64,000 bases of DNA from Acestrorhynchus altus. Lineage: Eukaryota > Chordata > Actinopteri > Characiformes > Acestrorhynchidae. Both the position numbers and the translations under genes were made by a program. The DNA is taken from the NCBI GenBank assembly GCA_034509495.1, contig CM067509.1:804680-868679 (forward strand). The letters run 5' to 3'. The notes under the pieces are model-generated. The model had not been told where the DNA came from. It saw only the letters and a program-made list of their open reading frames with translations, and did no database searches. Position 1 is the stretch's first letter; the number at the start of each line of letters is the position of its first letter. Below, one piece after another: positions 20,961-34,129 of the stretch.

Positions 20961-21746
20961 ATAAAAGGTACTTACCTTCTCTCTTTTATTGAAGCTTGTG
21001 TTCCATTAACTCTCAGATGGGTCTGGTCTACTCATCAAAGGCTTTTACACAAACCTTTGGAGTCGTGCAGCTCAGGTGTGTGATGAAAAATGCAAATGGA
21101 TGCAAAATAAACACATCTTCACTCTAATGTCAAACCAAATGTATTTTGCACAGCATTAACACTGATCTATAACTGCAACTTACCCATTTATCTGGTAAAC
21201 TGAGCTGCTGCTGGACACCTGCTGCTGGAACCAAACTGTCTGCAAGGAGAGGAGATGGCAGAAACTCAGCCAGTTATAGAATAAATAAAAAGCAGCTGGT
21301 CTTAAGGTGCCATAATATCCAGAAACAAAACTCTCCTGTGAGACATTGGGAAGAAACACAGGAACATTAAACTCCAATACGACAATGTGTTTGCACATTT
21401 ATGTTTAGTGCTACGTTCCATTCTTGCATATCCCTGGAAGGGACTGTTTTTCAGTTACAAAACATTTAGATCATCAGTCTGGTTCATTGTTTGATTTCCC
21501 CCAGCCCAAGAGCTTTGCCTCAACCCCATGATCAATCAAACATTTACATATGCTTACATTTACAGCTAAATCCCATTTAGGATTCACTTGTCTGATGGAG
21601 ATTTGTGGTCTCTGGGAAATGCTACAAGCTGATCGCGTCAATAGACATTTCCAGGTTAGTCATGATCCGTGTGCTTACTACATACAGAACTCGTAAACAA
21701 GGCATCAGTGCTGGGTTACCTGGGCTGCACACTGACTGTTCATATA
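20961..21746. other. Intergenic, nothing recognised
   Basis: No repeat family or exon identified. Short frames only, with no domain. Confidence 0.5.
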
Positions 21747-23372
21747 CAGTGCATCTGGAAGGTATTCACAGCGCTTCACTTTTTACACATTTTATTAGGT
21801 TACAGCCTCATTCCAAAATGGATTTCATTCCCCTTAAAAATTCTACACACAATACCTCATGATGACGAAGTGAGAAAAAAAATACATATTAAAAATCAAA
21901 ACAAATGTATATGAAAAAAAATAATAAGACTAATTAAAAAATATTGGACACCTGTGGTAAATTCAATTGATTGGACATGATTTGGAAAGGCACACTTCTG
22001 TTTATATAAAGGCTCGTAGTAGACAGTGCATGTCAGAACACAAACCAAGCCATGAAGTCTAAGGAATTGTCTGCAGACCTCCAAGACAGGATTGTATTGA
22101 GACACAGTTCTGTGGAAGGGTAAAGAACATATTCTGCTGCAATTAAGGTGCCAATGAGCACAGTGGCCTCCATCATCCATAAATGGAAGACAATTTGAAC
22201 CACAAGGACTCTTCATAGAGCTGGCCGTCTGGTCGTACTGAGTGATCACGGTAGAAGGACCTTAGTCAGGAAGATGACCAAGAACCCAGTGGTAACTCTG
22301 ACAGAGCTCCAGTGTTGCTCTGTGGAGAGAGGAGAACCCTTCAGAAAGACATCCATTTCTGCAGCCCTCCACCAACCAGGCCTGTATGGTAGAGTGGCCA
22401 GATGGAAGCCACTCCTCAGTAAAAGGATCATGGCCTGCTCCGAACCTAGCCAACACCATTCCTACAGTGAAGCATGGTGGTGGCAGCACCATACTGTGGA
22501 GATGTTTTTCTGCAGCAGGAACTGGGAGACTTGTCAGGACTGAGGGAAGAATGACTGCAGCGATGTACAGAGACATGCTTGATGTTAACTTGCTGAAGGA
22601 GTGGTTTCAGGACAACTCACTGAGTGTCCCAGCCAGATCTCAGAATTCAACCCAATTGAACATCTTAAAATGTCTGTGCACTGATGTTCCCAATTCAATT
22701 GATGGAGCTTGTTCTGCAAAGTTCTACAAAGAAGAATGGGAGAAACCTCCCAAAAGCAGGTGTGCCAAGCTTGTAGCACCATACTCAAAAATACAATAGA
22801 ATTGAATCTATTTTGGAATAATGCTATAACATAAAAAGGGCAAAAAGTGAAACACACTTTTTTGGATCCACTGCATATTGCACTGAAATATGCTCTTAAA
22901 CTACAAATTCAAATTTCATTATTTGTCAGCAAAAGTGCACAAAAAAGTTACAGTCTGTTATACTGTTATACTGTTATACAGTCTGTTTTGCTCACTGTTT
23001 GGATGAGACTTTTGTTTGGATGGAATTTTTCCCTGCAAATTTATCTAGGCTGTTCAGGTCGCTTCAGGGCCACAGAGCCACAAATTCTCAATATTGTTGA
23101 GATCGGGATATTGTACCACAAAATATGTTAAAAATTTTGTTCCTTTTAAGTAAAACGCATCTGTACAAAAATGATGCTGCCATCACCATGATTCGCTGTT
23201 GAAATGCAGTTTTTTGAGGAAATTTGTAAGAGAGAAAATAACTTCTTCAAAATCAGAACCAAAATTAATTTCATTAATTACGTATGTCCTTGAAAATCAT
23301 TCGCAGGGGACATTTGTAATCCAGATGAGTTTGGCGACTTTTGAACCTGTTGAATACTTTTGCTCTGCACTG
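21747..23372 (+). mobile_element. Tc1-like transposon, composite and decayed
   Basis: The left end CAGTGCATCTGGAAGGTATT (21747, after TA) and the right end, inverted, CAGTGCAGAGCAAAAGTATT (from 23372, before TA) are terminal inverted repeats of a common fish Tc1 family. The 1626-bp span is close to a full-length Tc1. The left 1 kb holds the transposase on the + strand (22052-22799). The right 0.5 kb does not continue it: ATGATGCTGCCATCACCATG near 23170 is the antisense of a Tc1 'HGGGSI' region, so a second, oppositely oriented Tc1 piece probably lies inside. Confidence 0.8.
22052..22799 (+). pseudogene. Tc1 transposase pseudogene
   Basis: Starts at ATG 22052 with MKSKELSADLQDRIVLRHSS, then a helix-turn-helix with KVPMSTVASIIHKWK, the second DNA-binding block TLHRAGRLVVLSDHGRRTLV, LYGRVARWKPLLSK and, after a deletion that removes the first catalytic Asp region, HGGGSTILWRCFSAAGTGRL. 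The end reads EEWEKPPKSRCAKLV. Two in-frame stops in the first 50 codons, frameshifts and lost catalytic Asp residues make it inactive. Confidence 0.85.
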
Positions 23373-23439
23373 TAACACTGCAAACTAACACTCCCATCTG
23401 AGGGAATGAGAATAAAAGTTTCTAGACAAGATATTTATA

Positions 23440-23580
23440 CATGTAATTATTCTGGATTTCTGAATAAAACAAAACGGGTTGGAATGTGTCACTTTACATG
23501 TGATAAATATAAAAACAAAAATGAAAGTTTTTATAAATTAAATTATAATAATATTCTAATTCTCTGAGATGCACTAGTTT
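23440..23580. repeat. Dispersed repeat end shared with 12060-12305
   Basis: Ends with ATTCTAATTCTCTGAGATGC ACTAGT at 23552-23577, nearly identical to 12279-12305. AT-rich sequence upstream (TGTCACTTTACATGTGATAA) resembles 3' regions of teleost retroposons. Class uncertain. Confidence 0.45.
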
Positions 23581-24204
23581 ATGGCTTTACATCTCATGTC
23601 TCACATGCTTGTTTTCCCAGTGATATATAGAACCATTACATTTGGTCTTTTCCATCAAGCGGTGCACTTGAATTTTGTTCAGCTGAGCCTTGTTTTGTTT
23701 AAATCATGCCATTAAGGACTCTGTTAAGTGTCAGTGAAAACCCCAGCATTTGGTCTGTAAATAGGTCTGATCAAAGCATTCCTGTGTTATTATAAAACTA
23801 GCCCGACATATTAAGTGTCTGCATCTGCACAACAGCTTGCTGTAAACGGTCTTTATGCAGAAATGTCCTTAGGTGTTATATATAACCTGCCGGTGTCATT
23901 TTCAGAGGATGGAGGCATCCTGAACAATCACATCGCACCAAATTAACATTTTATACCTTATCCTGGACATATTACCTTCTGTGGATAGAATAGACATCAT
24001 TGGATGATTCCTTTGTATTAATATGAGGGAAGTCAATCTCACATCCTGAAAAAAGAATCATGAGGTTTGGTTTGACTTCCTGGAGGCTTGTTTTACAGCC
24101 CTAAATAAGGTTTTTGCTCCTCAGTTCCTGGGTTAATGCTGCTTATTTATTAGGGTTGCATCAGCAGGGCTTGAGCCAAATCTGGTTCTATCTGAGAACA
24201 GGAG
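23581..24204. other. Intergenic, nothing recognised
   Basis: No exon, repeat or tandem structure identified. Confidence 0.55.
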
Positions 24205-24345
24205 ATTCACAATATGACAAAAACTGTGTGACAAAAATATCTCAAAATTTCCAACATCTAATGAATACTTGCCGAGAACGACTGAGGCTGTTTTGAGAGC
24301 AAAAGGAGACACCACTGAGTATTAGTACTCTACATTTCTCACTGA
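24205..24345 (+). mobile_element. Tc1-like 3' end (family A)
   Basis: Near 24250 TTTCCAACATCTAATGAATA, then CGACTGAGGCTGTTTTGAGA GC and CACTGAGTATTAGTA match the last codons and stop of the family-A transposase (…RRIEAVLRAKGG…QY*). The remainder of the element is absent. Confidence 0.65.
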
Positions 24346-25655
24346 CTATACCAGGAAGGGTGTTTTTAGGCTCAGTCAATGCAATTGAATGCATTGTGTG
24401 TACTACCATCATTTGCCCTTAATCTAGGCTTACGGTTGCTCACCAATCATCCAGATGATGGCCCAGCCTTGCATCCTGATTGTCTCTATCTCTCTCCAGT
24501 GCAAACACAAGCTTGTGAACACAAGCCAAGCCTGGCTCCATGCCTTTGCAGATTCCCCTACGGCTCTGGAAGGAGTCCAGACAGAACCAGAAAGGAAAGC
24601 CAGACTCCTCACAGTTGGAGAGGTTCTGGCCTGAGGGATGGCCAACAGACAGCCTTCACCTAAATTACTACAACAGCAAACAACAACCACACCTCATAAA
24701 CCACAAATCAATACACTTCCTTGCTGCAAGTAGTGAGCACTACTGCTTGGTTCTTCGGTATGGTCTTGTGACTGAGTGGAGGGTTAAAAAATCACTAAAA
24801 ACAACAAACAAAGAGAAATTTACTTTGATATATGAATATCATTGCTGAGGTGATGGAATTGAACATGCATGCAAAAGACCTTTATTACTGGTTTCAATTA
24901 ATGTTTCATTGCAGGTCTACAAGACTAAAATGCAAGACAGAAACATGAGTGATGAGTAGCCACTATATTTGTTAAAGCACATTGATTATCAATAGCTAAA
25001 ATAAAAATGCTTAAGATGGCCATACAAAATGACATGGAAGTCAAATTTAGATTGACTTTACTGCCTTTCTCTGATGCATATATGTGGTAGTGGGATCCCT
25101 TTCAACATCAGATCAGATACTTTATGTTTATTATCTACACTGTACATAATACTAAAAAATAACACAAAACTGATTTTTTTTTCAAGGCCTTGTAGAACCT
25201 TTAAAAAATATCCTAGAAAGAACCATCTACAAGAGGTATACAAATAACAACCCCCGACCAAGGATCAAGTTCCCACATCTGAGGAATAAAATGTCAAAAG
25301 TGGCCCAGATTTGGCACAAATGTGTTCGCTGTCACACCACACTACAAAAGACACACATCAAAAGATGTTGAAAGACAGATATAAGACACAGCTTTGTTCA
25401 CCATTTGGAAAGTTGGACCATATCGCCATGTTCCACAAGCAGTGCAGGTAGGCAAACAGGTCTCCCCCTCCCTCACGGTTGGGGGACCTGTAACAAAAAG
25501 AAGGGGTCCTGCCTCCATTTTAAAGTTACTTTGAATGCCGGTTTTGTCTTTTCATGTGAGGCAGGCATGTCAGGCATTAATCGTAACAGTTTACATTTCT
25601 AAACGGATGCACATAGTTTTGCCCGGCCCTACCTTGTTATAACAGGTTCACTATA
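24346..25655. other. Intergenic, 1.3 kb without recognised gene
   Basis: 24380-24690 is GC-richer and open on both strands (94, 86 and 102 codons in different frames), but no domain is recognisable. The rest is AT-rich and featureless. Confidence 0.5.
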
Positions 25656-25659
25656 GTAT

Positions 25660-26105
25660 TTCCATCTGTACTCATTTATGAATAATAGCAACATTTGTTT
25701 GCATGTACACAAGTCTGATGCATTTTGGAAACAAGTTCTGTAGAACAATGGGGTTAAAATATTTTTGGCCACAACAAATAAAGTTATATGTGGAAAAAAA
25801 AGGGTGCAGAATTTGATGGAAAACACACCTATCCATTGATAAAACTTGGGGGTGGTCAGTCATGGTTTGGGTTTATGTTGCAGGCAATGAATGGGGAACA
25901 TTTTACAGATGGACCATGATCTTAAATACACCTCAAAATCCAAAATAAACAACCTCAAAATTTGCAAGCTGAAGGTTATACCATGGCCCTCACAGTCCCC
26001 TGGGCTGAACATCATTAATAAGATTTGGATAGACCTCAAAAAAACAGTGCATGAAAGACGGCCCTGGAATCTCCAAGAACCTAAAAAGCTGCAATTCTTA
26101 CTATT
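25660..26105 (+). mobile_element. Tc1-like transposase fragment (catalytic half)
   Basis: The + strand runs through a decayed region resembling the first catalytic block near 25720-25830 (GTGGAAAAAAAAGGGTGCAG), then GGGGGTGGTCAGTCATGGTT (GGGSVMVW-type motif). It then continues in one frame at 25891-26105: MDHDLKYTSKSK (QDNDPKHTSKS, second Asp), WPSQSPGLNIINKIWIDLKK (family WPSQSPDLNPIENLWxDLKK; the usual E is replaced by N/K) and HERRPWNL. Catalytic residues are altered, so it is inactive. Confidence 0.85.
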
Positions 26106-26345
26106 ATGCCCACCATCCAACTAACATTACTTCATTATACTTGAGTATTACAGCAGACGTGTGAGGGTCCAGTGTCCCCTGACTAACTATGTATAAGTAG
26201 TTTGACCAGAGGAGCATGGGTCCCCCCTTGTGAGCCTTGTTCCTCCCAATGTTTCTTCCTCCAGCTCTGAGGGAGTTTTTCCTTTGTCATCCTTTCATCC
26301 TGTCATCCTTTGTTCATGCGGTGTTCAACTTTTTATTGATTGATC
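26106..26345 (+). mobile_element. LINE 3' region fragment, abutting the Tc1 piece
   Basis: CTAACTATGTATAAGTAGTT, TTGACCAGAGGAGCATGGGT and TTCTTCCTCCAGCTCTGAGG GAGTTTTTCCTT form the familiar 3' region of a fish non-LTR element. The same text occurs at 47015-47470, where upstream sequence is longer. It meets the Tc1 fragment at about 26105. Confidence 0.7.
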
Positions 26346-26829
26346 TCGCAATCAAAATTTTGTAAAGAAGAACAGATGAAATCAAAAGACTCTTTGTTGG
26401 TTACAGAAAAGCCTTTACAAGCTGTGATACTTGGAAAAGGGATTGCTGCTAGGTACTGATCATGCGGGGTGTGCTTCTTTTGTTATTTTAACGTGAAAGA
26501 CGAAAACAAAAACAAACAAACAAACAAACAAAAAAACTTTAACTACAAAGGGAAATTTGTATAGGGGCTTGAAACATAATAAACACAATGTTCACAGCCC
26601 AGTTTATGTGTTGCTTACTTAAATTCTTTTCACAACACACATGTGCTGTTATTTCACTATAACACACCCCTTCTTGTGTCCTGTTCCTTTAAAATATCTT
26701 ACTTGTTGAGAAAGAGAAAAGCAATTTGAGCACCACTTTAAAATCCTTTCAGGTCATTTTTAATGTGACAATGACATTCATTGAAATATTTTGTCCTAGC
26801 TCCACTCAGGAATACTACTGCTTTCAATT
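26346..26829. other. Intergenic, nothing recognised
   Basis: A short (ACAA)n run lies at about 26505-26530. No other structure was identified. Confidence 0.55.
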
Positions 26830-27215
26830 AGAATATACCATAGCAACACCCACCAAGCAACATCATGGCAACAGCCTGAAATACCACAGCAATCACCATG
26901 CCACATTGTAGGAACACCATAGCAATCACCTGTGATACCATAGCAACCACTTAGCTACATGAGAACAACTACATAGGACACCATAGCAACCAACTAGCAA
27001 CCACTTAGCAGCACCATATAACCCATCTGGTATACTACAGTGACCACTTAGCAACATAGCAACCATTTGGGATACTACAGAAGCCTCTTAGCAACACCAC
27101 CTCAACCATTTAGCCACACCAGAGCAATGACTTGGAAAACCATGGCAATCTTCTTGCAACCTCTAACAACCACTTAGTAACCATATGGGATATGATACCA
27201 TAACAACCATAAAGC
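26830..27215. repeat. Degenerate minisatellite of CCATAGCAACCACTTAGCAAC-like units
   Basis: The core CATAGCAAC or CATGGCAAC recurs roughly every 20-25 bases across about 380 bp, alternating with CACTTAGCAAC and TGGGATAC phrases. Units are strongly diverged. The core resembles an RFX half-site (YATRGYAAC), discussed as a finding. Confidence 0.8.
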
Positions 27216-27339
27216 AACAGTCTATTAACTGCCAAGAAGTCAGTCCACTATACAACCACATACAAGTACAACCGTTATGTTTTCTTCAGGAAATGCATTT
27301 TTCTAGTTGTTCAAAGTATTGTACTGTTTGTTGACTTAT

Positions 27340-27490
27340 AGGGTGATGATAGTGTGAGTGTGTGAGGATGGGATTGGTGGGATACCCCGGATTTGTGTCC
27401 TTTACAGGGATCATTCCTGCCATGCACCCAGTGTTTTTGGATAAAGTTCAGACCCTGGCCAGAAGCTGAAGGGATGACTGACTGAATATC
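27340..27490 (+). mobile_element. SINE 3' body/tail fragment
   Basis: ATCATTCCTGCCATGCACCC AGTGTTTTTGG...GACCCTGGCC matches the 3' part of the teleost SINE whose head is at 15269-15455 (…CCTGCCTTGCGCCCAGTGATTC…GGACCC…). Head missing. Confidence 0.5.
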
Positions 27491-28430
27491 ACCTGACCAC
27501 CTTTACAGGTCCTCTTTAATCCAATATCTTTGTATTGTCAGTAACATGACTTAGCAGTTACTGTCATTGAAAATGTGCTGTTTTATTTAGTCTTTGCGTG
27601 ATAGTGGTCTGGTCAAGTTCAGGCAGGATTGCACATTTGACTATATTTGGATTTCTGGCCTGAATAAATCTCTGTTTGTCATGCGATGAGGAAAACCGTC
27701 TCCTTCTAACCTCCTCGGACATTTTCCACAGATGTTGAGAGTGAACGCTCCCCCACCTGTATCCATGTAAAAATACAGGTACCTGTTTCCTCTATCAGGC
27801 TCGAAGGCCGCTCAGCACATGCTAGTTTGCCAAAGCCTTCCAGTAAATTATTCCAACATCCTGTTTTCCCTTTCAGTGGCTGGAACTCAAAACACAAGTT
27901 CATTAACTCAGCCAGCGCTTAGCCCCATTGCCAGCCAGCCAACACAGACAAATCCTCTTCCAAGGAGGAGGAATCAAACACCAAGCAGTTTCCCATTCGA
28001 TCACATGGGTTCCTCCCCCGAAAGCTGCAATGCATTCCTTTTCGCTGAGCCATCAGTGGTTGTTTCTACTTGGAAACTGAGGACAAATGAAAACAACATG
28101 TTTTGAATGCTTTGAACAAAGCCATCAAGTTTTGAAACTTTGTGTTCTTAAGAGGAAAAGCACCTTTGTTCCAAGGACATTCAGCAGTAAGAACGAACCC
28201 AAATGTCACAACCTACCCTAAAAGTAGGTCTAATTGTCAGAGAGTGGGATGAAAACAAATCTGATTAGTAAATATGATTTAGTTTTGACTACAAACTATG
28301 AAAACTGATTCTGCTAGACCATAGTATTAGGACGGGACAGGAGGAAATGGACCTTGCTTTGATACATCAGAGCTAGAACTGAAAGAAGACTTAAAGACAG
28401 TGGTTGGTTTCACATGGTCTAAGCTGGTAT
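27491..28430. other. Single-copy-looking block
   Basis: 27660-28100 has balanced base composition, a 95-codon + frame at 27819-28106, and a splice-acceptor-like CTGTTTTCCCTTTCAG ending near 27875. There is no recognisable domain and no matching donor that makes an exon. It is a candidate for conserved non-coding or an unrecognised exon. Confidence 0.35.
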
Positions 28431-28432
28431 TT

Positions 28433-28495
28433 GATTGGCCAAGTGGTTGAGATGCCACATACATACCCAAAACATAACCAGTTCAACTCTTGACC
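28433..28495 (+). mobile_element. tRNA-like SINE head remnant
   Basis: TGGCCAAGTGGTTGAGATGC (A-box TGGCCNAGTGG as in Ser/Leu tRNAs) followed by AGTTCAACTCTTG (weak B-box) at tRNA-like spacing. Confidence 0.4.
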
Positions 28496-28985
28496 AGTTT
28501 AATGTATGTTTTTACACCCTCCTTTGTGGGACATGTGAAAAAAGCATTGAGAGTGGATTTCTAAATTGTGTCAAATGTTCAGGATTTTGCACTGATATGA
28601 TTATGATTTCAGTCTCCACACATTACAGTGTGCATATTTCTACAGCTTTAAACATGTCTGTTTCAGTCCTGTCAGTCCTGCCTTCTCACCACCACTATTG
28701 TTCTACATGTACCTGCATCTACATCAACCATTGGTCACACTGCTTCCCAACCCTGCATAAAAAGAGAGATTAATAAAAAAGGAGAACTGTCATTGGTTGA
28801 AATGCTGCTCAACATGGCATCTGGTTGCTCATTGGACAATAGTTATAAACCTTTTAAGTATTTTATACTAAGATACATTGAAATTAAAGGGTTTTTTAGC
28901 AATATAGACAATTAAGAGTGAAAATCAGTATGTTTTATATAAAAAGAAATTGTATATTTTACATTTCTGCTTTTTATATTTAACT
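28496..28985. other. Intergenic, nothing recognised
   Basis: No exon or repeat identified. Part of a 112-codon + frame (28435-28773) without any domain lies here. Confidence 0.5.
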
Positions 28986-29929
<944 letters not shown>

Positions 29930-30665
29930 CGTTATACTGGGTGACTAGATTGGTAAAGCAGGCTAACTAATATGGTCAAATTAATAATAATGGGGGTTGA
30001 CCAGCTTGATAAAGTTTGTCCTAGCTTGGTCAGGTTAATTGTACTGGTAAATCAGCTAAACTCAAGAAAAACCTAAAATGGAAACATAGCCTGTTCTGGT
30101 CAAGAGCTCAACTAGGAATCAAGTTTAACCATTTATTTCTGCAGAGAAAAACGTGTGCATCTCAAAACATGCAAGCAAGAGTTGCACATCTTCTGTCATC
30201 AGAGCTTAACTGTGTGCACAACTGCCCTGGTTCCTTTCACACATGATTTATAGTTCTGAACAACACCAAACATGTGGCATATTGTATTCATCACTCAACT
30301 TCAGATGCAGCACCCAGAGCGTCTGACACCTATACGTCAAAGTCAGGTACCATCTATCATACATATATAATGCTTTCACGGTATATAAGATTAATTTTAG
30401 CTCACAGTCCATAAGCATTGTGCCTACCTGGCTGGAACATCCAGCCTGGTCAGTCCAAGCTGGTCAATTTAGTAGATCAGTTTAGCTATTGACCAGCATA
30501 GGTTATGTTTTTGTTTAAATTTGACTGTTTAGCTGGTCATCCAGCATTTCCAACCTGACTAAGTCAGTCAACATGTATGACGCTGCTTGTTGACTATCAA
30601 GACCATGCTCCTTTGATTAACCTGGCCATGTTGACCTACCCTGATGTCCTGCATGGTCAGGTTAC
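29930..30665. repeat. CTGGT/ACCAG-rich inverted (fold-back) repeat
   Basis: The left part (29935-30125) carries GGTCAAATTAA, TTGACCAGCTTG and ACATAGCCTGTTCTGGTCAA. The right part (30430-30665) carries the inverted equivalents, for example TTGACCAGCATAGGTTATGT. Arms are diverged, with about 300 bp between. Similar text occurs at 63685-63850. Probably a MITE-like family. No coding capacity. Confidence 0.55.
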
Positions 30666-31790
30666 ACCATCTAAAACTGGAAGCCATGAAAATGTATGAA
30701 AATGGGCTCCAGTGCCCCATTGTACAGTAGTGAGGTCAAATTATGGCAGCTAAGCAAGATCTGGTGTCCAAGAGATGTTTGGTGTTTACTTACTGTTTGC
30801 AAGTTTGCAACACTTACAGCCAAGCCTTCATGCTTATTTTCTTGGGTTTCATTTTGCCCATAAGTGATTTTCCTGAAACATGTAGATGCATTGACCATAG
30901 GTTCCCAATGCACATTCAATCTTGTTACTGCTGCTTTACTGCACCACCCTCGTCCAAACATTGCTACCACAGTGTAAACATGCTGGTTACGTGCTTTGTA
31001 CAGTGTTGCTTTAATGGTGTTAGTACTGTTTCTAAACAGGGCTCCTTGTCACTACACAATTTGCTTTCCCTGCCCAATCTGTGCCAAGCATGTGCGCGCA
31101 CGCATAGTGCAAATTGTCTAAGGGAAACGGATCAGGTGGTTACCATTTTGACTGTGCAAACTAAGTTACACAAACATTTCACATTCATTGAGCTCTATTT
31201 CTTCGAAATCTTGCTCTTGCTTCATGTTTTCTGACCCTGCAAATAGCCAGTGAATGAGCAGCAGTGTTGCTGGCCAAATATTAGGAAAAACTGTGGTCAG
31301 ACAGTGGGTTTTTCTATTGCTGAATACAAACAGCTATTCTAGACCTTTTATTTTAGCATTATCAGGCCCACAATATGTCCACAATATGTTTCTTAATCAA
31401 CTATACCAGGTCAAACATGCCACGCAGCACCACATTGCTCATCTACTAGCTTGTAATTGTTTTCTAGTCCATGTTCCAGACATTATTTTTGAGCAAAGTC
31501 ATACACTATCAAAAGAACACACAACCAGCTACCAGGTTATTGCTACATGTGCAGTAATTTCAGTGGTGCTGCTCTTTAAGACTATGTCATTTTTCATGGT
31601 CTTAAAAAAGGATTGCAGGATATGACCTTCCTATGCCACTGTAGACTGTACATCAGATATGTCATTACAGATTTTACATCAGTTGGAAAAATCATCTTTA
31701 AGTTATTCCTCAACAGCTTCCTTTTGTTCTTCCTGTTGTAGATTTTTGTGATTATCATTCATTAAAATGCTGTTCCAGGCAAGTCGCCAT
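30666..31790 (+). other. Two long successive open frames of unknown nature
   Basis: A 163-codon frame (30743-31234) is followed after 19 bases by a 123-codon frame (31254-31625) on the same strand in another frame. The first is Cys-rich and hydrophobic in stretches (LIFLGFILPISDFP; IQSCYCCFTAPPSSKHCYHS), with no domain I can name. There is no promoter, Kozak or splice evidence. It may be chance, the antisense of a decayed transposon, or a degraded gene. Confidence 0.3.
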
Positions 31791-34055
31791 GATGCAAGCA
31801 TTGATTTTTTTCAGCTAAAATGATCTCACAACAATTTTTGCTTGATCGCAAAGCATCGCATCTCTGCCCATGTGAAACAGGCAAAGCTGCTTTTTTGAGC
31901 TTTGTGGGTCATTAGTAACTTACCTTAACCTATCAATCACCAGCTACACTGTGGAGGAACTAACCATAATGGATTTTAGGTCATGTGTTATTTCACATGT
32001 GTGAGGTCCCTCTGGAAGGCTTGTGCCTTAAGTATAACTTGACAGTTTGATGAATGCCTCTTTTCCTATTGCCAGGGGTAATCAACAACTTCCTAGTAGA
32101 TGCTATCCTCACTGCTTAAGCCCATCTAAACATGCTAATTTCTATCATTAAAAAGAACCCTAAGCATTTATGGGTTTCCTGCAGTTGCATGTTAATGTAA
32201 TCTTCAGGTAACAACAAAAGGTACAGATCTCAGTTTGTGACATGAAATCCTCTGTGTGAGGCAGTTAATATGTTTATTTTAAAAACTGCAGTATAATACT
32301 ATTAATAGTGATGGATTTATGTTTGTATCATGGATGAGGTTTAATATTTTTTTTAATTATGTTTCTGATTTGGCCTGTTCAGTCTCTGTGTTCAGTCTCT
32401 CTATAAAAATTACGTAATTTTCTTTTTTTTTTATGTTGTAATGTCCGAAAAACAACACAACATCCCCATGTGATCTGAAAAACCTCCAGGAAGGGAGTAA
32501 AATTGCAATGTCCAGATGCAAGCCTGGTTGAGACCTAGACAGTGATGTGATTGCCCAAGCCCAATGTGCATTGATTTAATTAATTCCAATGCATGAATTT
32601 GTTATATCTATGCAATATAATCATAAAAAGTAAAAAAAAAACTAATTAAAAAACTAATTTAAAAATTACAAATAGTACTTGAGTTTTTTCTCTCCAGTGC
32701 ATATTAAAATACTTAGAAAATATTTCATGAATTCATGTTTTTATAAAAACACTGTGAGAAATGAAAACTAAAACTCTACTCCTCAACTCTACAGCTCAGA
32801 CATGGGTTATCCTGCATTTTTGGTGTAAGTTTACTTTACTCTGAAGCTACCTGTAACTATAGGCCTATTTACTTGCATTAGGCCAGTCTGGCGCTTGTGA
32901 ATTGGATGGCCACACAGAATGTAATCCAGCTGAAGGGTGAAGTGGAACTACTTTGTCGTATAACAACGGCTAATTGGCACTTGTTTTAATGATCTTTTAA
33001 TGAGCCTCATGATGGAGACAAATAAAGTCAAGTGACAGATTTGAAGAGCATGCTCCTTTTTCCTGCTCAGCTAACTGGCATTTATTAGAACATGCATCAT
33101 AATTGTGGAGGCCTAAGTGAACCATTAGTTAGTGACACCATAGGCAACCCTGAGGTACCCTTGAAGCACACCATTAACATAGCTTTATGTCAACTCTGAT
33201 ATATAAAAATCTCCAAAATGAATTGGTGAAAAGTAATATCATATACTGAAATGTCATGATGTCGTACGGGGGTATGAGTGGGCTTATTTTAATAAGGCGT
33301 TATTGGACAACACTAGTACATTGCAGTTGTATGACTGTAATCACAGAAATGTCCTTTTATTTATTTATTTTTTGCATGGACACTGTCTGGACTTAAAAAG
33401 GCTATTTTCTACATATTTCCTTCTACATTATTTTGCTCCAGTACAACATTTATATTAGTCTATGTCCCAAAATATTCAGAATTCATTTTCAAACTTTTCA
33501 CTTTCTTTATTGCACTGCAACTGAAAAGGTGTACCTTTAAGACAGATATAAGAAAATATCTCAATTGCTGCTTTGATTGTGCTTATTCTAAAAGCCGTCC
33601 AAGCTGAAGCATCTATTACAACTTCAGTTTGAGTGGGTGGTGTCAAAATGTAGGCTGAATATATTTTGTAACATCGCAATTTAATTTTTAAATATTGGAT
33701 GTACGGACTGATCAGTTCATAGCAGATGAACAATTTTTGTGAAGTAAGGAAGGCTGGGTTTTCCATTTAATGGGCCCTTTAATAATTCATTCCTTTTTTT
33801 GAATCAGAGGATGTGGAACAGGCTTTGGCACTGTTAGGCTCAAGCATCTGTGACTACTACACACAGTGGATGGCTAATTATGGGATGGACTCTGTCTCTG
33901 CAGGAGATGGCATCTCTCCAGAGACAAAATATCCCGTCTGCAGAGAGCCAATTAGAGCACAGGCCCAGGTTAGCTTGTTCCACCTGCTCCTCCATTGTCC
34001 TACAGCGGATCCTCTAATATCATTTTCTGACTTATATATATAAAAAGTCATTTTC
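31791..34055. other. Intergenic, mostly single-copy appearance
   Basis: No gene recognised. 32930-33140 is dense in TAAT and CATGA-type motifs with no repeat resemblance and is a candidate conserved block. 33800-34020 has balanced composition and an open frame of 76 codons without a domain. Confidence 0.45.

Positions 34056-34058
<3 letters not shown>

Positions 34059-34127
<69 letters not shown>
34059..34127. repeat. (AT)n microsatellite
   Basis: About 34 uninterrupted AT units. Confidence 0.97.
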
Positions 34128-34129
<2 letters not shown>

